Positions 15,121-23,699 of a stretch of DNA of 35,608 nucleotides are shown here, one piece after another. Below the pieces are notes generated by a model, which saw nothing but the letters and a program-made list of their open reading frames with translations, made no database searches and was not told the origin of the DNA. Positions within the stretch are counted from its first letter, which is position 1. Each line of letters opens with the position of its first letter. The stretch is from an uncultured Piscirickettsiaceae bacterium. GTDB lineage: Bacteria; Pseudomonadota; Gammaproteobacteria; Methylococcales; Cycloclasticaceae. The translations under genes were made by a program, and so were the position numbers. Location of the stretch: assembly GCA_913061075.1 (NCBI GenBank), contig CAJXSK010000015.1, forward strand, positions 1 to 35,608, in the 5' to 3' direction.

Positions 15121-15173
15121 TGCCAATAAATATGCTAATAAAGTATATGCATATGGCAACAGAAACATATAGA
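15121..15173 (+). promoter_or_regulatory. Candidate regulatory dyad upstream of the sox operon
   Basis: In the 98-base gap before soxC, TGCCA (15121-15125) and TATGC (15131-15135) are mirrored by GCATA (15149-15153) and TGGCA (15154-15158). ATATGCATAT (15145-15154) is itself palindromic. TATAGA (15168-15173) could be a -10. No convincing -35 is seen, which would fit an activator-dependent promoter. The regulator is not in the window. Confidence 0.35.
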
Positions 15174-15211
15174 ATAATGAACACAATTCTAAACAGTGTG
15201 ACAGTGGCCAA

Positions 15212-16522
15212 ATGGATAATAATAAGAAAGAAAGCACTAAAGATTATTTAGGTAAATTAGCCAACCAAGTACCAGAAAACTCTCGTAGAGATTTTCTAAA
15301 ACAAGGGGTTAAGTTTAGTTCAGGACTAGCGGCAACTGTTGCGTCTGGAAGCCTAATAGCTAACAACAACTTACCTCCTAATGTTCCAAGTTGGAGCAAA
15401 TCATTAGGCACTGGTGTTGTTTCAACACCGTATGGCATCCCATCAAAATTTGAAACAAACGTCATCAGGCGAACCGTACCATGGTTAACTGCTGATAAAA
15501 TTTCTTCTATCAGTATGTCGCCTATTCAAGAGTTGAAGGGCATCATCACACCCAATGGCCTAGTATTTGAGCGTTACCATGCTGGTGCGCCGACTGTTAA
15601 TCCTGAAGAACATAGGTTGATGATTCATGGCTTAGTAGATAACCCATTGATATTCACGATGGATGACTTAATGCAATTCCCTTCTGAATCAGCAATCAAT
15701 TTCCTTGAATGTCCTGCTAATGGTGGTATGGAATGGCGTGGCCCTCAAATGGAAGCGCTACAATTTACACACGGCATGATCAGTTGTTGCGAATGGACCG
15801 GTGTAAAATTATCTACTTTACTTGCTGAAGTTGGCGTACAAACAAAAGGTAAATGGATATTGGCTGAAGGCGCTGATGGTGCCGGCATGAGCCGTAGTAT
15901 TCCAATGGATAAAGCGTTAGATGATGCATTAATTGTTTATGCACAAAACGGCGAAATGCTTCGCCCTGAACAAGGATATCCAGTACGCTTGTTCAACCCG
16001 GGTTGGGAAGGAAATACATCCGTTAAATGGCTCCGCCGTTTAGAAATTGGAGACAAACCTTGGCATCACCGTGAAGAAACGTCGAAATACACCGATTTAA
16101 TGCCAGATGGTCGTTCTAGGCGCTTCTCATATGAACAAGAAGCCAATTCTGTTATTACCTCACCCTGCCCTGAAAATCCATGGGGCCAAAAAGGCTCATA
16201 CGAAATCGAAGGGTTGGCATGGAGTGGCCGTGGAAAAATCAAACAAGTAGATGTTTCAATTGATGGTGGTGTTACTTGGCGACCAGCTAGACTTAAGGGA
16301 CTTGTCCTGCCAAAAGCATTAACTCGTTTTTCACTACCATTTAAATGGGATGGAGCACCCGGCTTACTTCAAAGTCGTGCTATTGATGAAACGGGTTATG
16401 TGCAACCAACCATCTCACAATTACGTGATGCACGCGGTACGAACTCTATTTATCACAAAAACTCAATCCATACATGGAAATTACAAAGCAACGGGAAGAT
16501 CAAAAATGTTCAGCTTAAATAA
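15212..16522 (+). CDS. soxC: SoxC, molybdopterin subunit of sulfane dehydrogenase
   Basis: This 436-residue member of the sulfite oxidase family has a twin-arginine export signal, NSRRDFLKQG (Arg25-Arg26), and a following hydrophobic stretch. The Moco-ligand Cys is in NFLECPANGGMEWRG (Cys167). The dimerisation domain follows (about 300-420, WSGRGKIKQVDVSIDGGVTWRPARL). With SoxD it forms the periplasmic sulfane dehydrogenase, which oxidises the sulfane sulfur bound to SoxYZ and yields most of the electrons of the pathway. It is the first gene of the operon and has no strong Shine-Dalgarno sequence. It overlaps soxD by 17 bases. Confidence 0.95.
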   Translation: MDNNKKESTKDYLGKLANQVPENSRRDFLKQGVKFSSGLAATVASGSLIANNNLPPNVPSWSKSLGTGVVSTPYGIPSKFETNVIRRTVPWLTADKISSISMSPIQELKGIITPNGLVFERYHAGAPTVNPEEHRLMIHGLVDNPLIFTMDDLMQFPSESAINFLECPANGGMEWRGPQMEALQFTHGMISCCEWTGVKLSTLLAEVGVQTKGKWILAEGADGAGMSRSIPMDKALDDALIVYAQNGEMLRPEQGYPVRLFNPGWEGNTSVKWLRRLEIGDKPWHHREETSKYTDLMPDGRSRRFSYEQEANSVITSPCPENPWGQKGSYEIEGLAWSGRGKIKQVDVSIDGGVTWRPARLKGLVLPKALTRFSLPFKWDGAPGLLQSRAIDETGYVQPTISQLRDARGTNSIYHKNSIHTWKLQSNGKIKNVQLK

Positions 16523-17438
16523 AGTAATTATTGTTTTATCAATTATTCTAGCCACATTTGTCTCTGGTAATACAGTTGCTGCAGAAACAGGACATTTTGG
16601 ACTAGGTACAAAGGCTACTAAAGCAGAAATCGCCGGTTGGGACATCGATGTTCGTCCTGATGGCCAAGGCTTGCCCAAAGGACAAGGTAGCGTGTCTCAA
16701 GGTGAGGGTATGTATGAAGCAAAATGTGCGTCCTGCCATGGTATGTTTGGTGAAGGTGAAGGTCGTTGGCCTCCTTTAGCGGGTGGCGAAGATTCATTAA
16801 CTGAAGACCGTCCTCATAAAACAGTAGGAAGCTACTGGCCATATGCTTCAACGTTATGGGACTATATCAACAGAGCCATGCCCTTCCCTGCACCTCAAAC
16901 ATTATCTGTAGAAGAAGTGTATGCCATATCAGCCTATGTACTTTATCTAAACGACCTTGTAGAAGATGATTTTGTATTGACACAAGATAATTTAGCGTCC
17001 ATAAAAATGCCTAATGAAGCAAACTTTTATATGGACGATAGACCTGATACAAGCAATACGCGTTGCATGAAAAACTGCAAAGACCCTAAAAAGATAATCG
17101 TTGTAGAATCGCTTCGTGGCATAACACCAGAACAAGAAGCCTCAGAATCTAGTACAGCAGCAAGTAAACCTAAATTAAGTGCCGCTGCTATTGAAGGTAA
17201 GGCGACGTACACATCAAGTTGTGTGGTTTGCCATGGCAGCGGTGTCGCTGGCGCACCTAAACTTGACGATAAAGAATCATGGGCAAAGCGCTTGGAACAA
17301 GGAATGGATACTGTTGTTAAGCACGCTATAGATGGTTATATGGGCGAAAATGGCATGATGCCACCTAAAGGCGGCAACCTAACATTGACGGACGAACAAG
17401 TTAAAAATGCCGTACAGTACATGGTAGAGGCTGAATAA
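16506..17438 (+). CDS. soxD: SoxD, dihaem cytochrome c subunit of sulfane dehydrogenase
   Basis: This 310-residue protein starts at ATG 16506, which gives a proper signal peptide (MFSLNKVIIVLSIILATFVSGNTVAA). The in-frame ATG at 16350 would put 52 non-secretory residues in front, deep inside soxC. Two haem motifs, CASCH (74-78) and CVVCH (239-243), match the two cytochrome c domains of SoxD. Extra Cys187 and Cys191 lie between them. It accepts electrons from the SoxC molybdenum centre and passes them to soluble cytochromes. It ends one base before soxX. Confidence 0.93.
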   Translation: MFSLNKVIIVLSIILATFVSGNTVAAETGHFGLGTKATKAEIAGWDIDVRPDGQGLPKGQGSVSQGEGMYEAKCASCHGMFGEGEGRWPPLAGGEDSLTEDRPHKTVGSYWPYASTLWDYINRAMPFPAPQTLSVEEVYAISAYVLYLNDLVEDDFVLTQDNLASIKMPNEANFYMDDRPDTSNTRCMKNCKDPKKIIVVESLRGITPEQEASESSTAASKPKLSAAAIEGKATYTSSCVVCHGSGVAGAPKLDDKESWAKRLEQGMDTVVKHAIDGYMGENGMMPPKGGNLTLTDEQVKNAVQYMVEAE

Positions 17439-17439
17439 C

Positions 17440-17778
17440 ATGCATAAAAAACTGCTAATAATAATCTCCATTACATTATTAACATTAATGTCTAATTTAC
17501 TATTTGCAAATGACATGGATGGCAAAAAAATAGCATTCGATCGTAAAAAAGGTAATTGCCTAGCCTGCCACGTGATGGATGATGGTGATATGGCAGGTAA
17601 CATTGGGCCACCGCTCATTGTAATGAAAGCACGGTTCCCTGACCGCGAGGCGTTGAAAGCCCAAATATGGGATGCAACAACGAAAAATTCAATTTCAATT
17701 ATGCCTCCCTTTGGAAAGCATCAAATATTAAGCGATGCAGAAATTGAAAAACTACTTGATTACTTATACACACTTTAA
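17440..17778 (+). CDS. soxX: SoxX, monohaem cytochrome c of SoxXA
   Basis: This 112-residue protein has a signal peptide (to about residue 23), one haem motif CLACH (40-44) and the Met ligand region IMPPFGKH (Met88), as in SoxX. The short length fits the small SoxX type. With SoxA it forms the complex that oxidatively joins thiosulfate to the SoxY cysteine. It lies between soxD and soxY rather than next to soxA. Confidence 0.92.
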   Translation: MHKKLLIIISITLLTLMSNLLFANDMDGKKIAFDRKKGNCLACHVMDDGDMAGNIGPPLIVMKARFPDREALKAQIWDATTKNSISIMPPFGKHQILSDAEIEKLLDYLYTL

Positions 17779-17800
17779 ACCTATAGCAACTGGAGAAAAC

Positions 17801-18259
17801 ATGGCTATTTCACGAAGAAAATTCTTAAACATGCTAACCATAGGCTCGACTGCCTGCTTGGCATTATTATCACCAATAACATCATGGGCGGCATGGGCAA
17901 GCGATGCATTTAATGCAACAAGCCCAGACGATGCCTACAAAAACTTGTTTGGCTCAACAGATACAGTAGATAGTGATGAAGTTAAACTAAAAGTGCCTAA
18001 AATTGCAGAAAATGGTGGTGCTGTACCTGTATCAGTTAAAACGGATCTTAAAGATGTAGAGTCTATTACTATCTTTGTAAAAGATAACCCTCAGCCTCTA
18101 ACAGCAACTTTTCAAATCTCTGCAAAAACAATACCTGACATCTCAACACGTATTCGTTTAGCTCAAACAAGTACTGTTACTGCCGTAATAAAAGCTGGCG
18201 GAAAGCTATATAGCAAGAGCCAAGAAGTTAAAGTAACAATCGGCGGCTGCGGCGGCTAA
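17801..18259 (+). CDS. soxY: SoxY, sulfur-carrier subunit of SoxYZ
   Basis: This 152-residue protein starts at ATG 17801, where GGAG lies 5 bases upstream and a twin-arginine signal (ISRRKFLNML) begins. The longer frame from 17735 would overlap soxX. The C-terminus is GGCGG with the swinging-arm Cys150, to which sulfur intermediates are covalently bound. The body is a beta-sandwich (LKVPKIAENGGAVPVSVKTDL). It partners SoxZ, encoded 19 bases downstream, and is exported by Tat. Confidence 0.95.
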   Translation: MAISRRKFLNMLTIGSTACLALLSPITSWAAWASDAFNATSPDDAYKNLFGSTDTVDSDEVKLKVPKIAENGGAVPVSVKTDLKDVESITIFVKDNPQPLTATFQISAKTIPDISTRIRLAQTSTVTAVIKAGGKLYSKSQEVKVTIGGCGG

Positions 18260-18278
18260 CCCATAATCGGAGACAAAC

Positions 18279-18581
18279 ATGAAAGTTAAAGCAAAATCAA
18301 AAAACAACATCACGTCTGTTCGTGTGTTAGCAAAACACCCAATGGAAACAGGGCGTCGTATCAATAAAGAATCGGGTGAAAAAATTCCGGCTAAGTACAT
18401 TCAAGAACTAACGTGTGAACACGATGGTAACGTTGTATTTGTTGCACAATTTGGCACATCGGTTTCTAAAAACCCATACTTAGCGTTTTCATTTGAAGGC
18501 GGTAAAAAAGGTGATGCATTACAGATACGTTGGAATGACAATACCGGTGATGTAGCAAAAGTTGAAGCAAAAATTAAATAA
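18279..18581 (+). CDS. soxZ: SoxZ, partner subunit of SoxYZ
   Basis: This 100-residue protein has no signal peptide of its own, as expected because it rides with SoxY through Tat. Family features are HPMETGRRINKESGEKIPAKYIQELTCEHDGNVVFVAQFGTSVSKNPYLAFSFEGGKKGD. It forms the immunoglobulin-like partner that holds SoxY during the cycle. GGAG lies just before the ATG. Gaps to soxY and soxA are 19 and 8 bases. Confidence 0.95.
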   Translation: MKVKAKSKNNITSVRVLAKHPMETGRRINKESGEKIPAKYIQELTCEHDGNVVFVAQFGTSVSKNPYLAFSFEGGKKGDALQIRWNDNTGDVAKVEAKIK

Positions 18582-18589
18582 AATCACCT

Positions 18590-19423
18590 ATGAATCTTCT
18601 ATCTAAAGCACTGATTACATTATTATTAATTTCACTAACAAGTGTAAGCTATGCCACACCTGAGCAAGATAAGGAAACCTTTCAGTCTTTTTACACTGAA
18701 AGGTTTCCAGATATCAGCAAAGCAGAGTTTGGTGATGGTGTTTATGCATTAGATCAAGATGCACGAGATCAATGGGAGGCTATGAACGACTTCCCTCCTT
18801 ACGAAGATGATCTAGAAGAAGGTGAAACACTATTTAATACGCCGTTTACTAATGGTAAAAGTTACGCCAGTTGTTTTGAAAATGACGGTGAAAACATTCG
18901 TCAACATTACCCAAAGTTCGATTCTAAACGTAACATGGTGGTTACCCTAGAATTGGCCATCAATGAATGTAGAACAAATAACGATGAAGAACCCCTGCCA
19001 TATAAAAAAGGTGATATTGCTAAAATATCAGCCTACATGGCCTCAACATCCGAAGGGTCTGAAATTAATATTGCTACACCAACAAGTAAAGGTGAGTTAG
19101 CAGCTTATGAAGCAGGAAAACAGTACTTTTACTCCAAACGTGGTCAATTAAACTTTTCTTGTGCTAATTGTCATATACAAAATGTTGGAAGAAAAGCACG
19201 TTCAGAAACGCTAAGCCCTGCACTAGGCCATCCTACGCATTTTCCAGTTTATAGAATGAAATGGGAATCCTTTGGCACCTTACAAAGAAGGTTTGATTCG
19301 TGTAACAAACAGGTGCGTGCAGAACCGCTACCTGGGCAAAGTGAAGCTTACCGTAACTTAGAATACTTTATGACCTATATGAGTAATGGCTTACCCGTAA
19401 ATGGCCCAGCCTCTAGAAAGTAA
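18590..19423 (+). CDS. soxA: SoxA, cytochrome c subunit of SoxXA (single-haem type)
   Basis: This 277-residue protein has a signal peptide (about 1-22), one haem motif CANCH (191-195) and the active-site Cys in RRFDSCNKQVRAEPLPG (Cys238), the persulfide-type ligand of SoxA. The first haem site of dihaem SoxA is absent. Only Cys95 and Cys127 remain there, probably as a disulfide, as in other single-haem SoxA proteins. It catalyses formation of SoxY-S-thiosulfonate. Codons 28-40 contain a perfect 14-bp hairpin. It is followed 13 bases later by the soxK-like gene. Confidence 0.94.
   Translation: MNLLSKALITLLLISLTSVSYATPEQDKETFQSFYTERFPDISKAEFGDGVYALDQDARDQWEAMNDFPPYEDDLEEGETLFNTPFTNGKSYASCFENDGENIRQHYPKFDSKRNMVVTLELAINECRTNNDEEPLPYKKGDIAKISAYMASTSEGSEINIATPTSKGELAAYEAGKQYFYSKRGQLNFSCANCHIQNVGRKARSETLSPALGHPTHFPVYRMKWESFGTLQRRFDSCNKQVRAEPLPGQSEAYRNLEYFMTYMSNGLPVNGPASRK
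18673..18708 (+). repeat. Perfect 14-bp stem-loop inside the soxA coding region
   Basis: GGAAACCTTTCAGT (18673-18686) and ACTGAAAGGTTTCC (18695-18708) are exact inverse complements separated by 8 bases. The stem lies about 84 bases into soxA, just after the signal peptide codons. No T tract follows at once, so it is not a standard terminator. Confidence 0.8.
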
Positions 19424-19436
19424 ACACAGGCAATAT

Positions 19437-19742
19437 ATGAAACTCAAAGCATTATCGTTAATAATTATTTTTGGATTTTTCTGCACATTAGCAAACGCAA
19501 CGACTGCTACTGACGCTGCAAAAAGCATTCAACTAGCTGAAGATTTATGGGATAAAACAAAATCAGCTGGACACGAATGGAACACAATTAAACCTCTTGT
19601 TGCCCAGGCCAAACAAGCACTTGAAAGCAAAGACTTTGCAACTGCAATTGAATTATCTAACAAAGCCTCTCAACAAGCTGAGCTAGCATTAATACAAGCT
19701 GAGCATGAGAAGACTAACTGGTTGAATAATTTACCCAAATAA
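19437..19742 (+). CDS. soxK: SoxK / SoxXA-binding protein (SAXB-like)
   Basis: This 101-residue protein starts at ATG 19437, which gives a clean signal peptide (MKLKALSLIIIFGFFCTLANA). The mature part is one helical hairpin (AAKSIQLAEDLWDKTKSAGHEWNTIKPLVAQAKQALESKDFATAIELSNKASQQAELALIQAEHEK). The pattern of a KxAxxxxxEWR/N segment followed by AxKxxDFxxAIxLANKAxxQAEL is what I recall for SoxK/SAXB, a small protein that binds SoxXA and raises its activity. Its place between soxA and soxB supports this. Assignment is from memory of the family. Confidence 0.8.
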   Translation: MKLKALSLIIIFGFFCTLANATTATDAAKSIQLAEDLWDKTKSAGHEWNTIKPLVAQAKQALESKDFATAIELSNKASQQAELALIQAEHEKTNWLNNLPK

Positions 19743-19762
19743 CACCGTTTTAGGGCTCTATA

Positions 19763-21511
19763 ATGAATCGTCGTGAATTTAATAAGCTATTAGCAGCAGG
19801 AACAGTTGCGGGCATTTTTCCAAAAACAAGCCTAGCGTTATCATCTAAACCGGTTGACTATACCGTTCCAAACAAAGGGAATGCTCGATTACTACACATT
19901 ACCGATTGTCACGCTCAATTGAATCCAATTTATTTTAGAGAACCTAATGTAAACATGGGCATTCACGATGCTATTGGCCGTATACCACATATTGTTGGTA
20001 AAGCATTCTTAAAAAAAAATAATATTTTAGAAAACTCTCTTGAATCTCATGCCTTCACGTATTTAAACTTTGACAGTGAAGCTAAAGATTATGGAAAAGT
20101 TGGTGGATTCGCGCACTTAAGCACCCTAATCAAGTCCCTAAGATCAGCAGCTGGTGATAAATCAAACAGCCTGCTACTTGATGGCGGTGATACTTGGCAA
20201 GGCTCTGCAACAGCTTATTGGACCCGCGGTGATGATATGGTCCAAGCAGCCAACTTACTCGGTGTAGATGTAATGACAGGCCATTGGGAATTCACCTATC
20301 AAGATGAAGAAGTTTTCACCAATGTCGATAACTTTAAGGGTGAGTTTTTAGCACAAAATATTAAACTGACTGAAGATGCATTATTTGAAGGTAAACGTGC
20401 TCATAATGAAGATACTGGGCATGTCTTTAAGCCTTATAGCATAAAAGAAATGAATGGTCATAGAGTGGCTATTATTGGGCAAGCATTCCCCTACACACCT
20501 GTCGCTAACCCAAAACGCTTCATACCGGATTGGAGCTTTGGGATACAAAATGAAGATCTTCAAGAACTCGTTGATACCATCAAAGCAGATGAAAGCCCTG
20601 ATGCCATTATAGTCTTGTCACACAACGGTATGGATGTGGATTTAAAACTTGCATCTGTTGTAACAGGCATTGATTTTATTTTAGGCGGCCACACACATGA
20701 TGGTGTCCCCATCCCTGTTACTGTTAAGAACAGTGGCGGCCAAACTGTTGTTACAAATGCAGGATCTAATGGCAAATTTGTAGGTGTACTTGATCTGAAT
20801 TTAGAGAAAGGTAATGTTAAAAGTTACGACTATAAGCTGTTACCTGTGTTTTCTAACTTCATTAAACCTGACCCTGAAATGTCAGCATTAATTGAAAAAA
20901 TTCGCAAACCTCACCTAGAGACTCTTAATGAAGAACTGACTGTAACTGAATCGTTACTTTACCGCCGTGGAAACTTTAACGGCACATTTGACCAGTTAAT
21001 ATGTGATGCCCTAAGGCACGAACTCGATGCTGAGATCTCACTATCGCCAGGCTTCAGATGGGGAACTACTGTCTTAGCTGGTGAACCTATTACCTTTGAA
21101 AATGTAATGGATCAAACCTGTATAACATACCCAGAAACATATGCTCGAAATATGTTTGGAAAAGAAATAAAGTCTATTTTAGAAGATGTGGCAGATAACT
21201 TGTTTCATCCAGACCCGTTCTATCAACAAGGTGGCGATATGGTGCGTGTTGGTGGTATGAATTACTTCTGCGACCCTACGGCACCTTCAGGGCAGCGTAT
21301 TTCGAATATGACACTTGATAACGGTAAAGCCGTGGAGCCTAATAAACATTATAAAGTTGCCGGCTGGGCCATTGTTGGCTCAAAAGCTCCGGGGATTCCT
21401 ATTTGGGATGTTGTTGCTAATTATTTACGTGGCCAAAAAAGTATTAATATATCTAAGATCAATTCACCTAAGCTTATCAATGTAGCCAACAACCCGGGGA
21501 TTGTTCTTTAA
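19763..21511 (+). CDS. soxB: SoxB, dimanganese thiosulfohydrolase
   Basis: This 582-residue protein has a twin-arginine signal, NRREFNKLL (2-10). Metal-ligand motifs are TDCHAQ (Asp48, His50), GGDTWQGS (Asp143), GHWEFTYQ (173-180), LSHNGMDVD (His287) and GGHTHDG (His310, His312). The 5'-nucleotidase-type C-terminal domain follows from about 370. It releases sulfate from SoxY-bound thiosulfonate in the periplasm. It is the last gene of the sox operon. Its stop lies only 2 bases from the stop of the converging fliT-like gene, with no terminator between them. Confidence 0.96.
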   Translation: MNRREFNKLLAAGTVAGIFPKTSLALSSKPVDYTVPNKGNARLLHITDCHAQLNPIYFREPNVNMGIHDAIGRIPHIVGKAFLKKNNILENSLESHAFTYLNFDSEAKDYGKVGGFAHLSTLIKSLRSAAGDKSNSLLLDGGDTWQGSATAYWTRGDDMVQAANLLGVDVMTGHWEFTYQDEEVFTNVDNFKGEFLAQNIKLTEDALFEGKRAHNEDTGHVFKPYSIKEMNGHRVAIIGQAFPYTPVANPKRFIPDWSFGIQNEDLQELVDTIKADESPDAIIVLSHNGMDVDLKLASVVTGIDFILGGHTHDGVPIPVTVKNSGGQTVVTNAGSNGKFVGVLDLNLEKGNVKSYDYKLLPVFSNFIKPDPEMSALIEKIRKPHLETLNEELTVTESLLYRRGNFNGTFDQLICDALRHELDAEISLSPGFRWGTTVLAGEPITFENVMDQTCITYPETYARNMFGKEIKSILEDVADNLFHPDPFYQQGGDMVRVGGMNYFCDPTAPSGQRISNMTLDNGKAVEPNKHYKVAGWAIVGSKAPGIPIWDVVANYLRGQKSINISKINSPKLINVANNPGIVL

Positions 21512-21513
21512 TC

Positions 21514-21816
21514 TTACGTCGCTAAATATTGGTTAATCGCTTTATGAGCATGCCCTGCTTTAGACATTTCAAGATGTAAACTATCACGCTGACTATGTGA
21601 GTACTGCATAAGAATTTTGTTTTTTTGCAAAATGTATTGCAAACCATCGTGTAGAACAGATTCATCTATATCAGGTTGGTTGGAAAATAAACTTTTTATC
21701 GCTAACTCTCTCTTTTTTTCTAAACTAATTAGCTTATCCCATTCACCTAATTCAGCCAGTTTAATTAGTTTACTCGTATCTTTTAAAATTTCGTCAAATT
21801 TTATTTCAGCATTCAT
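21514..21816 (-). CDS. fliT: FliT-like flagellar chaperone
   Basis: This 100-residue, almost wholly helical protein (LIKLAELGEWDKLISLEKKRELAIKSLF ... LQKNKILMQYSHSQRDSLHLEMSKAGHAHKAINQYLA) is typical of FliT in length and pattern. FliT family proteins are export chaperones for the filament cap FliD and can inhibit the flagellar master regulator. The call rests on weak similarity plus its position after fliD-fliS. It is the last gene of the leftward flagellar run, 25 bases after fliS. Confidence 0.75.
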   Translation of the reverse strand: MNAEIKFDEILKDTSKLIKLAELGEWDKLISLEKKRELAIKSLFSNQPDIDESVLHDGLQYILQKNKILMQYSHSQRDSLHLEMSKAGHAHKAINQYLAT

Positions 21817-21841
21817 AAATGTTCCTTAGTGGAGCCTTTAA

Positions 21842-22228
21842 TTATGATTGTGGTTCAATCGCATCCCAACCCATTTTAACTTGGCTTAACAACTTGCCTG
21901 CCTCGTCTAATAACTCAGGATTATTTTCTGTATTTGCTTTTAATAAAATATGTCCAATATACTCATATAAAGCATCTAGGTTTTTAGAAATCTCACCACC
22001 ATGTTTAAAATCCAAGCTTGCTTTGAGGCTTTCAATAATTGATATCGCATTACCAATTTGTTCACCTTTTTTAGCTATATTGTTTTGCTTCATATGCCCT
22101 TTTGCAGACAATATTCTTGTTAACGCACCGTCTAATAACATTTGAATTAACCGATGCGGAGTTGCATCCATTATTGCCCCGTGAACACCCACTTGCTGAT
22201 ACTGTTTTAACGCTGTCGCACCATTCAT
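21842..22228 (-). CDS. fliS: FliS flagellin export chaperone
   Basis: This 128-residue helical protein has the FliS signature ALKQYQQVGVHGAIMDATPHRLIQMLLDGAL (6-36), then a central IGNAISIIESLKASLD and a C-terminal LLSQVKMGWDAI. FliS binds the C-terminal helices of flagellin to prevent premature polymerisation. It lies 20 bases after fliD. Flagellin in this window is interrupted upstream of the FliS-binding end. Confidence 0.93.
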   Translation of the reverse strand: MNGATALKQYQQVGVHGAIMDATPHRLIQMLLDGALTRILSAKGHMKQNNIAKKGEQIGNAISIIESLKASLDFKHGGEISKNLDALYEYIGHILLKANTENNPELLDEAGKLLSQVKMGWDAIEPQS

Positions 22229-22248
22229 ATTGTTCTCCCTACTTATAT

Positions 22249-23646
22249 TTAATTTGATTTATTTGGGTCAATTGAACCAGGTAAATTGGCCAATTGTTGT
22301 GTTAAAAAATTGCTCTGATTGGTTAATGAACTAACCAATGTGTCTAACGCTGTAAATTGCGCTAACAACCTGCTTTCTAAACTGATTAAACGTCTATCCA
22401 ACGCTTCTCGCTGTTCTGTTATGTCATCAACACGTGATTGAAGTCCATCTGTACGGGTATCTAATATGCCTGCTGAACTAACGTATTGTTCTATTGCATT
22501 GTCCAGGGTATTAGCGATACCGTTTGATGCTGAAAACAATTCTCCAATTTGATCAAAGTCTTCATCCAAAACGGTGCTGAGTTTTGCACTATCTAACGAA
22601 AGTTTTCCGTCATCACCCGTTGTAAGCCCTATTTCAGCTAATGTACTAAAACTGCCTGTTAAACCCGAGACTGATGAAGACATCTCTCGCCTTATTAGGT
22701 TTTGTACACCCCGCAAGGTAGCATCACCTATTAAAATACCTGCTGCATCGGTGCTCCCATTAAAAGAACCTAACGCAGAGAACGTATCTATCAGTCCGTT
22801 ATAATTAGCAATAAATGTGTTTATTTTTTCTGTTACTGCTTCTTTATCAGTCGTTACTGTTAGGGTTTCCCCTGCTCCAATTGCAACTGAACTAATGGTG
22901 ACGCCCTCTATAACCTCTCCAAAGTCATTATTCGAACTACTGACCAATTGCCCATCCACTTTAATTTGGCCATCTAATGCAGCCGCTGGTTCTGTTAAAT
23001 TCCCACTAACCAGTCTTGATAATCCTAAAGCATCTGTATTGTTTGAATCACTATCAATTGCTGTAATCGTGATGGCATTGTCTAAGCCTGATTCATTGGC
23101 TGTGAAAACTAATTTGCTTTCAGTCCCCCCACTTCCATCGTCAACATTGATGATAGCTGCTGATACGCCGGTGTTATCCGCTGCTGCATTAATTGCATCA
23201 CGGATATCCGTTAACTTATCTGTTCCACTAACAGAAATTGAAAAAGAACCCGTTCCTTGCGTTAGTGTTAAGGTTCCACTGCCAATAACATCTGTTGATG
23301 CGAAACCATCATTTGTAATCAGTTTGTTTGCTTGTGCTAATTGAACAACCTCTATGCCATATTGCGACACATCGGCTGACTCATCTGCTGTTACTAGAAA
23401 GACTTCTTCGTTACTACTAGCTGCAGACCGTAATTGGAAATCGCTCGCTGTTTGCAAGTCTTTTACGGCCGTTTGAAAAATTGACAAGGCACTTTTAAGT
23501 GACCCATACGCAGAAATATCGCCTTGATATTCTGCTTCTCGTAAATTCAATCGATTAGATTTTGCTGAACCTTCAGCAGTAACCAATTGCGTAATAAGGT
23601 TGCCTATATCTAAGCCTGAACCTATACCTGGTGATGAAATTGACAT
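22249..23646 (-). CDS. fliD: FliD filament cap protein (HAP2)
   Basis: This 465-residue protein begins MSISSPGIGSGLDIGNLITQLVTAEGSAKSNRLNLREAEYQGDISAYGSLKSALS, the FliD N-terminal domain. A flagellin-hook IN motif-type repeat region lies in the middle (150-200, IRDAINAAADNTGVSAAIINVDDGSGGTESKLVFTANESG). The C-terminal coiled coil is RTDGLQSRVDDITEQREALDRRLISLESRLLAQFTALDTLVSSL. It caps the growing filament and directs flagellin assembly. AGGATT precedes the ATG. It follows flaG by 53 bases. Confidence 0.95.
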   Translation of the reverse strand: MSISSPGIGSGLDIGNLITQLVTAEGSAKSNRLNLREAEYQGDISAYGSLKSALSIFQTAVKDLQTASDFQLRSAASSNEEVFLVTADESADVSQYGIEVVQLAQANKLITNDGFASTDVIGSGTLTLTQGTGSFSISVSGTDKLTDIRDAINAAADNTGVSAAIINVDDGSGGTESKLVFTANESGLDNAITITAIDSDSNNTDALGLSRLVSGNLTEPAAALDGQIKVDGQLVSSSNNDFGEVIEGVTISSVAIGAGETLTVTTDKEAVTEKINTFIANYNGLIDTFSALGSFNGSTDAAGILIGDATLRGVQNLIRREMSSSVSGLTGSFSTLAEIGLTTGDDGKLSLDSAKLSTVLDEDFDQIGELFSASNGIANTLDNAIEQYVSSAGILDTRTDGLQSRVDDITEQREALDRRLISLESRLLAQFTALDTLVSSLTNQSNFLTQQLANLPGSIDPNKSN

Positions 23647-23699
23647 AATGAATCCTATTTACATTTATCTATAAGATAATATGCAATATTCAAGCCTCC

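Noticed and set aside
16350-16505. Upstream in-frame ATG for soxD
   Set aside because: It would overlap soxC by about 170 bases and place 52 residues before a perfect signal peptide. The ATG at 16506 is the sensible start.
17735-17800. Upstream in-frame ATG for soxY
   Set aside because: It lies inside soxX and would bury the twin-arginine signal. The ATG at 17801 has a ribosome site.
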